From a virus, in IMG/VR virus record IMGVR_UViG_3300029309_003600, positions 1-21,984 of that record: a stretch of DNA of 21,984 nt; one strand, 5' to 3'. Position 1 is the first letter of the stretch; every line of letters starts with the position of its first letter. Of this stretch, positions 1 to 7,028 are shown piece after piece. A model generated the notes under the pieces. The model was not told the origin of the DNA and did no database searches. It worked only from the letters and a program-made list of their open reading frames with translations. A program made the translations under genes and the position numbers.

Positions 1-1345
1 CAGAGTTATATTCCTGCCATAATCGAGTAACTGTTTCCATTGACGCCCGATACAAATCTACTGCGGCATCTGCTTCTGCTTGAGTCATACCTGACATCTC
101 AGCAAAACGTTTTTTACCGGCTCCGTAACCACACCCCAGAACCATCGCTTTTACTTTGTGCCGCAGTTTTGGTTCTTGTTTCAAAGACCCCTTATCTTTG
201 TCCCAGCTACCAAAACGAATGGCAAAGGCTTCATAAATATCTTCAGTCTCCTCGATCTCACTAAGCATCTTTTTGTCTCCCGCTAACCAACAAAGAGTGC
301 GAACTTCAATCTGGCTCAAGTCGGCTACGACTAATCGCTTGTCTTCTTTTGTTGATATAAGATGACGGAGATTTACCCCAAACATTTCATCACGGGGCAA
401 GTTCTGAAGATTAAGGTTTCCTCCGCTCCCACTAAATCTTCCAGTGTGTGCTCCAAAATACATAAACCCTCCGTAGTATCGACCGTCAGGCATCGTAGCC
501 ACATCAAAACTCTCTACCTTCTTTTTGATCGCATTTATTCTCCGCCAGTTTTGCGTCGCCTCTATCCAGTCATGCTTCTTACTGTTGTAGTCGATCCATT
601 TTTTACTCTCGGCGTTGGTCTTCGCAAGACTAGCTGGAGGCTCTAGCCCTACCTTTTGGCACTCCTCATCAAATGCAGCGCGGCTTAGCAGTGGCTTCGT
701 TCCAAGCCAAGGAATCGCGGACTCCGCCTCGAATAACTTTTCATTTATAATCTCTAACTGTTTCTTCAAAAGTTCAGAGTCAATTGGTATGCCGCCCTGA
801 CAGATCCTACGGTTCAACAAACTTATTCGACGCTCTTCTTCCGGCCATTTATCGCTATATTCTTCCCACAATCGCAGACATAGCTCTGCATCTTTCATCG
901 CATACTGGCTAACTTCCGCACGGAATTCTTCCGTCATTGCCTCCCACCGTTTCCCGCTCATATTATCGCGGGTGCTCTTGTCTACTTCAATCCCAAATGC
1001 TTTGTTAGTCGCGCCTTTAAGCGAACGAGGAAGTCGAACATACGCCGCCATATCGGCTGTGCAGTGCCATTCGACCGGACTGACTTCCGGCCACCACCCT
1101 TGGGTAGCGCCATATAAATATAAGGTTTCATCAAATGATGCGTTGTGGCTAAGTGCTGTATTTCCAATTAATAAGTCCCAGTTAAACTCCTTGGGGTGCC
1201 CAACAAATTCTGTCCCATCGGTTCCTTTTACTGTAAGCATGTAAGCGTCGAAATCGGGGTGGGAAAAATACCCCATCGGGCCGAGGGTCTTAATGCTACA
1301 CCGCTTGTCGTAATAAGTCTCAAAGTCGAGCGCGTAGATTTTCAT
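1..1345 (-). CDS. polA: DNA polymerase family A with 3'-5' exonuclease domain, partial (C-terminus beyond left edge)
   Basis: Phage replicative DNA polymerase. 448 codons are present from ATG at 1345 and the frame stays open to base 1. The protein starts directly in the proofreading exonuclease domain: Exo I D7/E9 (LDFET), Exo II N-A-S-F-D72, Exo III Y148-x3-D152, so proofreading looks intact. There is no 5'-3' exonuclease domain. The polymerase domain shows QNLPR, motif A at D342 (DLSQIE) and motif B from R395 to Y407 (R-x3-K399-x7-YG). Motif C (HDE in this family) lies off the window. Counting in E. coli Pol I numbering from R754=R395, K758=K399 and Y766=Y407, position 762 is L403, where E. 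coli has Phe and T7 has Tyr. It is the last visible gene of the minus-strand replication block. A terminator-like hairpin sits just before its ATG, and I see no convincing Shine-Dalgarno sequence. Confidence 0.95.
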   Translation of the reverse strand, partial: MKIYALDFETYYDKRCSIKTLGPMGYFSHPDFDAYMLTVKGTDGTEFVGHPKEFNWDLLIGNTALSHNASFDETLYLYGATQGWWPEVSPVEWHCTADMAAYVRLPRSLKGATNKAFGIEVDKSTRDNMSGKRWEAMTEEFRAEVSQYAMKDAELCLRLWEEYSDKWPEEERRISLLNRRICQGGIPIDSELLKKQLEIINEKLFEAESAIPWLGTKPLLSRAAFDEECQKVGLEPPASLAKTNAESKKWIDYNSKKHDWIEATQNWRRINAIKKKVESFDVATMPDGRYYGGFMYFGAHTGRFSGSGGNLNLQNLPRDEMFGVNLRHLISTKEDKRLVVADLSQIEVRTLCWLAGDKKMLSEIEETEDIYEAFAIRFGSWDKDKGSLKQEPKLRHKVKAMVLGCGYGAGKKRFAEMSGMTQAEADAAVDLYRASMETVTRLWQEYNS

Positions 1346-1351
1346 AGCTTC

Positions 1352-1391
1352 AAAAAACCCCCCACTGGGAAATTAGAAAACCAGTGGGGGG
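1352..1391 (-). terminator. Rho-independent terminator or attenuator just upstream of the polymerase start
   Basis: Read on the minus strand, bases 1391-1381 form a perfect 11-bp stem with 1368-1358 (CCCCCCACTGG paired to CCAGTGGGGGG). The loop is 12 nt and six T follow at 1357-1352. There is no T-run on the other side, so it works leftward only. It ends transcription from the small gene at 1480-1710. It also stands 6 nt before the polymerase ATG, so read-through would be needed to express the polymerase from upstream. Confidence 0.85.
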
Positions 1392-1479
1392 TAAAGGGTG
1401 CCGCCGTTTTTATGTGGTTACGGCGAAGGCAACGTTGATAACCAGACCTAACAACAAGTCCGCCACAATACCTGATTTG
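1392..1479. other. Short non-coding stretch between the coiled-coil gene and the terminator
   Basis: I see no gene in these 88 bases. There is a weak 5-bp inverted repeat (CGCCG at 1402-1406 with CGGCG at 1421-1425). No good promoter hexamers are visible on the minus strand. Confidence 0.4.
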
Positions 1480-1710
1480 TTACTCGCTTTCTGTTGGTGT
1501 TTCTTTTCCATCTACAACAAAGGTCAGATTCAACTGATCTTTGTCTTCAGTTTCCAAGTCAACTCCAATAGAAGAAGCTAAGGCTGCTCGAATGTTTACG
1601 AGTTTTATTTTGCCCTGCTTTGTTTGCTCCAATTGTGTGTCGAGTTCCTCGATCATGCCCCCCAGCATGGTGATCTCTTCCTCGATTGTCGTATGATTAA
1701 AATCCGCCAT
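1480..1710 (-). CDS. Small acidic coiled-coil protein, unknown function
   Basis: A 76-residue protein that I do not recognise. Residues about 8-35 (IEEEITMLGGMIEELDTQLE and onward) have the heptad-like spacing of a short coiled coil, and the tail is acidic and polar. Its ATG overlaps the TAA of the upstream putative ssDNA-binding gene as TAATG, so it is probably translated by coupling from that gene. It is followed by the intrinsic terminator at 1352-1391. Its place between the SSB-like protein and the polymerase suggests an accessory replication role, but this is only context. Confidence 0.7.
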   Translation of the reverse strand: MADFNHTTIEEEITMLGGMIEELDTQLEQTKQGKIKLVNIRAALASSIGVDLETEDKDQLNLTFVVDGKETPTESE

Positions 1711-2345
1711 TAGCTTGAAAAGTTATTAGCGAATTTCTGAACGGCCTCACTTGTCTCCTTGTCGGTGAAAGTGAGTGATGGGGCATACCACGAATACTTA
1801 CCGCGAGAAATGAGGGCGGACGTAAAATCCCAGAACCTCGTAAACGCGGGGGTTTCGGGGTTAAACAGGGTAAACGTAGCCAGACGTTTGAATGTCTGAC
1901 GATACGCATCCTTAGCCACATTAATGCGACCAAGAGCGAAAAACTCGTTTCCTATTGGGAACGGGAAGGCGGCTTCCACAGCGGTATCCTCTGGCTTTGC
2001 GATAGCCAAAGTAATGTCTGCGAACTCCAACATTGGATAATCAGACGACTTAGCAATCTCGTCACGCTCTTCTTGCGAATTAGCGATGCGAGGAACTTCG
2101 TCATCATCATACGGTATGTCTTCCCTCCAACCCTTCAACACAGACACAGGAATAGCCGCGACAGCTTTCTCTGGTTCTGCGATTACGAACTGCTTATCTA
2201 AAACGATGCTGCCAAAAGGAGCATCAATCTCAGATGTTTTTTGCACCACATTAATCCTTGGGATTTCAATATCGCTTGGTTCAATCATCATGGCTGCTGG
2301 GCTCATGATTTCCGTCGTGGTGGCTTCCTTAATTTTACCTGCCAT
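1710..2345 (-). CDS. Putative phage ssDNA-binding/replication-associated protein
   Basis: 211 residues. After a flexible start, a conserved-looking core begins with 'IPRINVVQKTS' (about residues 28-38), passes through 'GSIVLDKQFVIAEP', and ends with 'FWDFTSAL...YSWYAPSLTF' (about 168-192). From memory this resembles a widespread phage family that sits beside exonuclease and polymerase genes and is often called a putative single-strand DNA-binding protein. The resemblance is to the overall pattern rather than to a catalytic motif, so the function is tentative. It lies between the Cas4-like nuclease (33-nt gap) and the coiled-coil gene (1-bp overlap). The start has no Shine-Dalgarno sequence; its leader is an A-rich repeat, (AAGAAAC)3 on the minus strand. 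Confidence 0.8.
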   Translation of the reverse strand: MAGKIKEATTTEIMSPAAMMIEPSDIEIPRINVVQKTSEIDAPFGSIVLDKQFVIAEPEKAVAAIPVSVLKGWREDIPYDDDEVPRIANSQEERDEIAKSSDYPMLEFADITLAIAKPEDTAVEAAFPFPIGNEFFALGRINVAKDAYRQTFKRLATFTLFNPETPAFTRFWDFTSALISRGKYSWYAPSLTFTDKETSEAVQKFANNFSS

Positions 2346-2354
2346 TGTTTTTGT

Positions 2355-2375
2355 GTTTCTTGTTTCTTGTTTCTT
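2355..2375 (-). repeat. Three perfect tandem copies of a 7-bp unit in the leader of the SSB-like gene
   Basis: The plus strand reads GTTTCTT three times in a row; the mRNA sense is AAGAAAC x3. It ends 9 nt before the ATG at 2345. The unstructured, purine-rich run may serve as a ribosome-recruiting leader in place of a Shine-Dalgarno sequence. That role is inference. Confidence 0.75.
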
Positions 2376-2378
2376 TGT

Positions 2379-3509
2379 TTAAGCGAGAGTGTGTCTCGCT
2401 TGAGATGACGTGACAATACCCGCATCGATGCAGGCGTCAACAAATTCTTGAGAAATTTTTTTCTTTTCTCCTTTTTCGGCTTTTTCACCGAGGGCTTTTG
2501 CAATTTTTGACAGGGGTAAGTTTGCAGATTCGATTACTTCTTCAGCGCTCATACCAAACTGTTCTGCTATGGCTACGAGTCCCATGTTGTCTTCTACTTT
2601 CTTTGGAGCCCCCATGCTTCTTAGACGTAAACTCGGAAACTCAACTCCATCTTTAGCCATGCCAATAGCTCTTTTCTTTAATTGATCCGCCCAGTTAGAA
2701 ACCATTTTTGCCACCAGCCACAGTTGCTCAATAACTTCAGGGTCTTCGACAGAGTTGATGTCAACATCTGGGAGCTCGGTATTGATCTTCTTTGCTACCG
2801 ATATGACTAAGCCCCCCAAAGCAGGACACGCATCTTCGTGTCGACAAAAGCGACAGTTTACTGTTGGCGTTAAATCAGAGAGTTCTGGAGTTCCTGTTTC
2901 CCATTTTGGTCTAACCTGTTCCCCCTTCTTAATTACCTCCGAAAGCTTGCGGACCAGCGCGGGAACATCAGCTCTTGTGAATTTGTAAAATAAAGTTTCG
3001 TTGCGAACGGGAACATAAAAAACAAATATGATCTCTTTAAGATCTTTGAATTTTTGAAAGGCCCCTACGGTGTATGCTTGCGCCTGCCAGTTTTTTTCTG
3101 GTGGGTCAATTATACTGATACCCGTTTTGTAATCGGCAAGAATACCTGTGTTATCATCAAACACCGTAAGACGGTCACAAGTCCCCCATGTTCCGGTGCC
3201 TTCTAATTCCACAGTAAGTTGAACTTCTTTAAAGTCTTCTTTCTGAGACCTCCCCGTTTGAGCATAGTTAGTTAAGAACGACTGTTCTTCTTCTACGATT
3301 TGATCAAAGATAGATATCTCTTCTTCGCTCTCAAGATTAGAGGTATCATTAACCTCTAACGCTTCGTGTATTCGAGTGCCTTTTTCAGCAGCCGCGCTAG
3401 TCCCTTCTCTTCCGTGATAGCCCGCGCATCCGGCAATATATTTAAGGGCGGACGGAGAAAACTCTGCATGATCTCTATCTGAGTGAGCGTCGGGCATAGC
3501 CTCGATCAT
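2379..3509 (-). CDS. Cas4/RecB-like PD-(D/E)XK nuclease with cysteine cluster (DUF2800-like)
   Basis: 376 residues. RecB/Cas4-family nuclease signs are H48 in GTRIHE, D112 in the strand before the core, D126-Y-K128 (ADYKTG, the catalytic D and ExK-type lysine) and the Q142/Q144 helix (WQAQAY). Four cysteines, C28 near the N-terminus and C219, C222 and C228 in CRFCRHEDAC, have the spacing of the Fe-S cluster of Cas4/AddB-type nucleases. The C-terminal ~130 residues are helical and unassigned. It probably resects DNA ends for recombination or degrades DNA during replication, together with the RuvC-like nuclease upstream and the SSB-like protein downstream. The ATG overlaps the upstream TGA (ATGA), so translation is coupled. 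A second possible start is Met5 at 3497; see the promoter at 3505-3532. Confidence 0.88.
   Translation of the reverse strand: MIEAMPDAHSDRDHAEFSPSALKYIAGCAGYHGREGTSAAAEKGTRIHEALEVNDTSNLESEEEISIFDQIVEEEQSFLTNYAQTGRSQKEDFKEVQLTVELEGTGTWGTCDRLTVFDDNTGILADYKTGISIIDPPEKNWQAQAYTVGAFQKFKDLKEIIFVFYVPVRNETLFYKFTRADVPALVRKLSEVIKKGEQVRPKWETGTPELSDLTPTVNCRFCRHEDACPALGGLVISVAKKINTELPDVDINSVEDPEVIEQLWLVAKMVSNWADQLKKRAIGMAKDGVEFPSLRLRSMGAPKKVEDNMGLVAIAEQFGMSAEEVIESANLPLSKIAKALGEKAEKGEKKKISQEFVDACIDAGIVTSSQARHTLA
2381..2401 (-). promoter_or_regulatory. Stem-loop at the end of the nuclease gene
   Basis: A perfect 8-bp stem (AAGCGAGA with TCTCGCTT) and a 5-nt loop overlap the stop codon of the Cas4-like nuclease. 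No T-run follows on either strand, so it is not a clear terminator. It may protect or separate the downstream mRNA that starts with the SSB-like gene. Confidence 0.45.
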
Positions 3510-3532
3510 ACACGATCTTTGCGACCTGTCAA
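3505..3532 (-). promoter_or_regulatory. Sigma70-like promoter overlapping the nuclease start
   Basis: On the minus strand TTGACA (3532-3527) is followed after 16 nt by TATGAT (3510-3505), 11 of 12 consensus bases. The -10 box covers the first ATG of the nuclease gene. A transcript would begin near 3498, immediately before Met5 at 3497, giving a leaderless or very short-leader mRNA. This would give internal transcription of the nuclease and replication genes apart from the upstream genes. Chance occurrence is possible. Confidence 0.45.
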
Positions 3533-4015
3533 AATATATTGAGCAATCAAGTAAGCGTCGATCATTCCGTCATGCGGAGTTCGACATCGTTTGTTTTTTA
3601 ACCAGTTCTCTTCAGGGGCCATTCTTTCAACAGTATTTAACGCCGCAACTTTAGACATTCCCTTTGGTATGTTACCTAACATTTTCTTTTGCCACTTATG
3701 AACCGACACTCTAAAGAGCTCAAAATCTTTTACTTCTGCCAGTCCAACAATCTTGCCAAAACTTAACGCCATTGATCTAACAGCTTGAGAACTTTTCGCG
3801 TGAGCGAGGGGTTCTTCTACAGCAAGGACAAACGGTGTATTAAGATTCATTAGCCAGTCATAAACTTTTTTTGCGTCAACCTCACGCTTCTTACTTAGAT
3901 GCTTACAGGGCATCGCTGTTTTACTAATTATCTTTCCGGAAAAAGTTGAGACCGCGCATAGGCCCCCATCAAGACCGTTATCGACGCCTACTATTATGTC
4001 GTGTTCTTCAGACAT
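3506..4015 (-). CDS. RuvC-like Holliday-junction resolvase / RNase H-fold nuclease
   Basis: 169 residues, the usual size for RuvC. The first strand reads IIVGVDNG with D12. The second acidic site is E67/E68 after a hydrophobic strand (FVLAVEEP). The last helix has HD149GMID153AYLIAQ. These match the RuvC layout of four acidic metal-binding residues on an RNase H fold. It would resolve branched DNA before packaging and act with the neighbouring Cas4-like nuclease. The start at 4015 lies within the previous gene (22-bp overlap) and the stop overlaps the next ATG. No Shine-Dalgarno sequence is seen, so coupling is likely. Confidence 0.85.
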   Translation of the reverse strand: MSEEHDIIVGVDNGLDGGLCAVSTFSGKIISKTAMPCKHLSKKREVDAKKVYDWLMNLNTPFVLAVEEPLAHAKSSQAVRSMALSFGKIVGLAEVKDFELFRVSVHKWQKKMLGNIPKGMSKVAALNTVERMAPEENWLKNKRCRTPHDGMIDAYLIAQYILTGRKDRV

Positions 4016-4242
4016 GACGGCGATATAATTAAGCCATTCCCATGCTCAGGAGTGAACACAAGATAATTTTTTGGGAGCGCTTGAATAAAAAATACTTCTC
4101 TTGCCGTCGATGGAACTACTCTGAAAAAAGTTCCTACTAAGGTTTTTCTAATAAAGACAAAATCATTTTTTGCACTTTCATCTTTTCTGATGAGCACCTT
4201 TGGGTTTACTTCTATCACTCGATTAAGGAAAAATTTTTCCAT
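3994..4242 (-). CDS. Small basic protein, unknown function
   Basis: 82 residues, beginning MEKFFLNRVIEVNPKVL. I do not recognise it. It is rich in Phe, Val and Lys with alternating hydrophobic residues, suggesting a small beta-rich fold. I chose ATG at 4242 because its A is shared with the TGA of the upstream gene (TGATG), with GGAG just before it. A longer in-frame reading from 4296 would overlap the upstream gene by 55 bases. It overlaps the RuvC-like gene by 22 bp. It belongs to the coupled minus-strand operon. Confidence 0.65.
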   Translation of the reverse strand: MEKFFLNRVIEVNPKVLIRKDESAKNDFVFIRKTLVGTFFRVVPSTAREVFFIQALPKNYLVFTPEHGNGLIISPSCLKNTT

Positions 4243-4604
4243 CACTCCAAAGAAGTAGAGTCTAAAAAACACGGAGTGCTTGGCCCAAGGTCGCAAGACA
4301 TTAACTGATCGAGAGCCATATCAATTTCTTCTTCGTTTAGTCCGTGTTTTTCTTTTAAAATCATTTTTGTGCCCGCAATAGAATAACAAGCAATCGAAGG
4401 GTTACTCGCATGTTCTACAACTCCGATGTAAGCGTCTTTAAGTTCGCTAAACATCAGCATACTTTTTTTCTTAAAAGATTTAGCGCCTTCTGAAAATCCT
4501 TCATAACAAGTAGGGTCGAGCTGCCTGTAAAAATAAGGATCATCTGAAGGATGATAATCGGCTCCTTCAAATTCAGGAGCTCCTGAATTAAAGTCAAAAA
4601 TCAT
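4242..4604 (-). CDS. Conserved-looking phage hypothetical protein
   Basis: 120 residues. The acidic, aromatic first 35 residues are followed by a helical part, and the protein ends with a helix (EEEIDMALDQLMSC) and 'GPSTPCFL'. That kind of ending recalls small hypothetical proteins I have seen next to phage terminase or resolvase genes, but I cannot assign a function. The ATG at 4604 overlaps the TAA of the putative small terminase (TAATG), and its TGA overlaps the next start (TGATG). It is therefore coupled on both sides and probably made in proportion to the small terminase. Confidence 0.7.
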   Translation of the reverse strand: MIFDFNSGAPEFEGADYHPSDDPYFYRQLDPTCYEGFSEGAKSFKKKSMLMFSELKDAYIGVVEHASNPSIACYSIAGTKMILKEKHGLNEEEIDMALDQLMSCDLGPSTPCFLDSTSLE

Positions 4605-5173
4605 TAATCTAAATCAATTACGGGTTTTACTGCGCCCTCTCCACGATCTGCTTTTGTGTTATTCAAAATAGAAATATCAATTTGCATTTTGCTACTCCCT
4701 CCTGACTTGGCGTTTAGCCCTAAGTTACGCCGAATAAATTGATCGAGCTCAGATAGTTCTCGCACAGTTTTTGCAGGGCGCAGATTTTTTACACTATCCC
4801 GCATTAACTTGATCCCCGTTGCAGCAGCGTAATGCTGATACTTGTCTGCGGGAGTTGATTGTCTCTCGGCTATTTCAAGTATCGCTTCGTCTTCTTCTGT
4901 CCGCGCATCGTGGCTTGCTCGGAGTATTGCTTCGTCCGTAGTAGAGTTCAGCTGGCTGTCAATAGCCTCGGCTAAATCATCTTGCTTTATTTCGTTTACT
5001 TCGGCAGGAGGATGGAGCCCGTTCTTTTTAGCCGGAATCCCCATCTTTTTAAACCACCTTCGCACCGTGCCGGGGTGAACTCCGAGCTCTTTAGCAATGG
5101 AAACAGTTTTCCAGTCTGCTTTATACATCGCCAGCGCACGTTGTTGGAGAGAATCTTTAGATTTGTCAGGCAC
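4604..5173 (-). CDS. terS: Putative terminase small subunit (HTH DNA-binding)
   Basis: 189 residues. Residues about 21-45 form a helix-turn-helix (WKTVSIAKELGVHPGTVRRW), the kind used by small terminases to bind the packaging site. The middle is acidic and helical. The C-terminal part has 'ELSELDQFIRRNLGL' (about 139-153) and 'MQIDISILNN', a pattern that recalls phage small terminases and fits binding to the large subunit. The start is GTG at 5173, without a clear Shine-Dalgarno sequence; the next methionine (residue 16) would fall just before the HTH. It is transcribed away from the large terminase, which starts 29 bases to the right on the other strand, an unusual arrangement because the two are normally codirectional. 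A transcription regulator is the main alternative, given the HTH next to a divergent promoter. Confidence 0.7.
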   Translation of the reverse strand: MPDKSKDSLQQRALAMYKADWKTVSIAKELGVHPGTVRRWFKKMGIPAKKNGLHPPAEVNEIKQDDLAEAIDSQLNSTTDEAILRASHDARTEEDEAILEIAERQSTPADKYQHYAAATGIKLMRDSVKNLRPAKTVRELSELDQFIRRNLGLNAKSGGSSKMQIDISILNNTKADRGEGAVKPVIDLD

Positions 5174-5191
5174 AGCAAGGGGTCGTATTGT
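5163..5191 (+). promoter_or_regulatory. Rightward sigma70-like promoter for the large terminase
   Basis: TTGTCA (5163-5168, 5 of 6), a 17-nt spacer and TATTGT (5186-5191, 4 of 6). Transcription would start near 5198, about 5 nt before ATG 5203, so the mRNA would be nearly leaderless. It lies back-to-back with the leftward promoter at 5200-5228. The two could not easily be used by polymerase at the same moment. Confidence 0.4.
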
Positions 5192-5199
5192 GTAAATTT

Positions 5200-5228
5200 A
5201 TTATGGCGGTAAGCAATCCTTCCATCAA
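5200..5228 (-). promoter_or_regulatory. Leftward sigma70-like promoter for the small-terminase operon
   Basis: On the minus strand TTGATG (5228-5223), a 17-nt spacer and CATAAT (5205-5200). The -10 box matches 5 of 6 bases and the -35 box 4 of 6. Start of transcription would be near 5193, about 20 nt before the GTG at 5173. The -10 box covers the ATG of the large terminase gene. Confidence 0.5.
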
Positions 5229-6990
5229 GCAGATACTCGAACCGAGGATTGACGCGAAAACAAAACGAATGGATGTCGGAGGGCTTTTGATCCCGCCTAC
5301 AAGTATTATTACCGCATTGTTGTATGGGTTTGCTCATCACGAACATCTTCGTGCTAAAGAGTATTACTTCTGGAGAATCTGCGACGAGTTGTGGAATCAC
5401 GATGATCTTCCTGAAAAGTTAATGATTCGTCATCCGTGGGCCGAACAAATGATTTGGGCGGCTTTGAATAACAAATATCTCGCAATTGGGGGGAGCGCTT
5501 CTTCCGGTAAGAGCCACACCATGGCCGCATGGGGGATTATTAACTGGTTGTCTCAGCCTAAAAACACGTTGGTTCTGATGACCTCAACTACGCTGCGTGA
5601 AGCACGCAAGCGGATCTGGGGATCGGTCATGTCGTTGCTGTCCGTGATTGACGGAGCACCAATCAAGATTCGGGATTCAATAGGAAACGCTGCTTACATT
5701 GACGAAAAGGGAACCCTTATCGAACGAGCAGGCATTTCACTTATTGCAGCTGAGAAATCAAAAACACGCGAGGCAGTCGGCAAGTTTATTGGTATCAAAC
5801 AAAAGAGAGTGATCTTGATCGGTGATGAGCTTTCTGAATTGTCAGAAGCTATCTTGCAAGCAGGGCTATCTAACTTGTCAAAAAACCCTGAGTTTCAACT
5901 GATTGGAATGTCTAACCCAAACAGTCGGTTTGATGCGTTCGGGATATGGTCGGAGCCTATCAACGGGTGGGATTCTATTGATACTAATAAAGATGACGGG
6001 TGGCCCACCAAATGGGGCGGAGATTACATCCGATTAGACGGAGAGCGTTCCCCCAACATTGTAGCCGGAGAAGTGCTTTACCCTTGGCTCCCTACTCAAG
6101 AAAAGATTGACGAAGATAAAGGGCTTCTTGGTCCTGAGTCACGCGGATATATGCGGATGGTCCGCGCTATCTTTTTTGATTCTGACGAAACTACGGGAAT
6201 ATACGGCGAAAACGAATTAACAATGAGCAAAGCCATGAACAAAGTTCAATGGCAAGGCAAACCAGTTTTAGTAGCCGGAGTTGACCCTGCGTTTACTAAC
6301 GGGGGCGACCGCACAATTTTATACACGGCTGCTGTGGGGTATGACACAACAGGTCAATACGTCATTGAGTTCGGTGATGCTGTTCATTTGAACGACGACG
6401 CTACCAATAAATCAGTCCCTCGGACGTATCAAATTGTAAGACAGATAAAAAATTATTGTGTTAAACACAACATCTCTGCTGAAAATGTCGCTGTGGATGC
6501 GACTGGAGCAGGGGCTCCTTTTTGTGACGTTCTTGCGGGAGAGTGGGCGAGTGGGTTTTTACGAGTAGGGTTTGGGGGCAAAGCTAGTGAGAAACGAGTT
6601 AGTGCTAATAGTCAGGCTATAGGCACCGAATTGTATGTAAATCGTGTTTCTGAGCTCTGGTTTGTAGGCAAAGAACTGATGCGGACTCGTCAAGTGTTTG
6701 GGGTGTCTGCAGATTTAGCGCGTGAAATAACGAGCCGAAACTATGACATGGTCAAAAGCGGAACCTTGAGGGTTAAGATTGAGACTAAGCCGGAGTTCAA
6801 AGCCCGCTTTGGCCGAAGCCCCGACCTCGCAGACGCTGCGTTTTTGGCCCTTGATTGTGCGCGTCAACGGATGGGGCTGGTAGCGGTAGATCCTCCAGAA
6901 AATTCTGCTAAAGGTCAGCCGTATCGAAGGACTACGATTAAACAGCTGGGGACTGCTTTACAGAATAGGGATGCAGTTTTGCTGGATTGA
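5203..6990 (+). CDS. terL: Terminase large subunit (packaging ATPase and nuclease)
   Basis: Motor that drives phage DNA into the prohead and cuts it. The frame is 595 residues from ATG 5203. An earlier TTG at 5188, five bases after AAGGGG, would add five residues; residue numbers below count from that TTG. Walker A is G101-x6-K108-S109 (GGSASSGKS) and Walker B is VILIGDE with D213/E214. A coupling-type motif MSNPNS follows at 241-246. The nuclease domain has the three acidic sites of the RNase H-like fold: D366 (AGVDPA), D437 (AVDATGAG) and D546/D549 (RSPDLADA). All catalytic residues are present, so it should be active. It opens the plus-strand block. A promoter overlaps its stop codon. Confidence 0.95.
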   Translation: MAVSNPSIKQILEPRIDAKTKRMDVGGLLIPPTSIITALLYGFAHHEHLRAKEYYFWRICDELWNHDDLPEKLMIRHPWAEQMIWAALNNKYLAIGGSASSGKSHTMAAWGIINWLSQPKNTLVLMTSTTLREARKRIWGSVMSLLSVIDGAPIKIRDSIGNAAYIDEKGTLIERAGISLIAAEKSKTREAVGKFIGIKQKRVILIGDELSELSEAILQAGLSNLSKNPEFQLIGMSNPNSRFDAFGIWSEPINGWDSIDTNKDDGWPTKWGGDYIRLDGERSPNIVAGEVLYPWLPTQEKIDEDKGLLGPESRGYMRMVRAIFFDSDETTGIYGENELTMSKAMNKVQWQGKPVLVAGVDPAFTNGGDRTILYTAAVGYDTTGQYVIEFGDAVHLNDDATNKSVPRTYQIVRQIKNYCVKHNISAENVAVDATGAGAPFCDVLAGEWASGFLRVGFGGKASEKRVSANSQAIGTELYVNRVSELWFVGKELMRTRQVFGVSADLAREITSRNYDMVKSGTLRVKIETKPEFKARFGRSPDLADAAFLALDCARQRMGLVAVDPPENSAKGQPYRRTTIKQLGTALQNRDAVLLD

Positions 6991-7013
6991 CACAAAACCC
7001 TTTAATTTATATT
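6987..7013 (+). promoter_or_regulatory. Sigma70-like promoter overlapping the large-terminase stop
   Basis: A perfect TTGACA (6987-6992) includes the terminase TGA. TATATT (7008-7013, 5 of 6) follows after a 15-nt spacer, or TATTCT (7010-7015) after 17. The predicted start of transcription, near 7020, is only about 9 nt before the ATG at 7029, which has no Shine-Dalgarno sequence. It would drive the three small virion-type genes and the giant gene. Confidence 0.5.
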
Positions 7014-7028
7014 CTTTATCCGCACTTT

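Noticed and set aside
40-1244. Open frames on the plus strand in the first 1.2 kb
   Set aside because: They lie opposite the polymerase frame, whose exonuclease and polymerase motifs are unmistakable.
5188-5202. TTG start for the large terminase after AAGGGG
   Set aside because: It is possible, but the predicted promoter -10 box lies on it and ATG 5203 gives a natural N-terminus; kept only as an alternative.
4996-5400. 134-residue minus-strand frame across the terminase junction
   Set aside because: It overlaps both terminase genes in other frames and shows no domain; the small- and large-terminase readings are much better supported.
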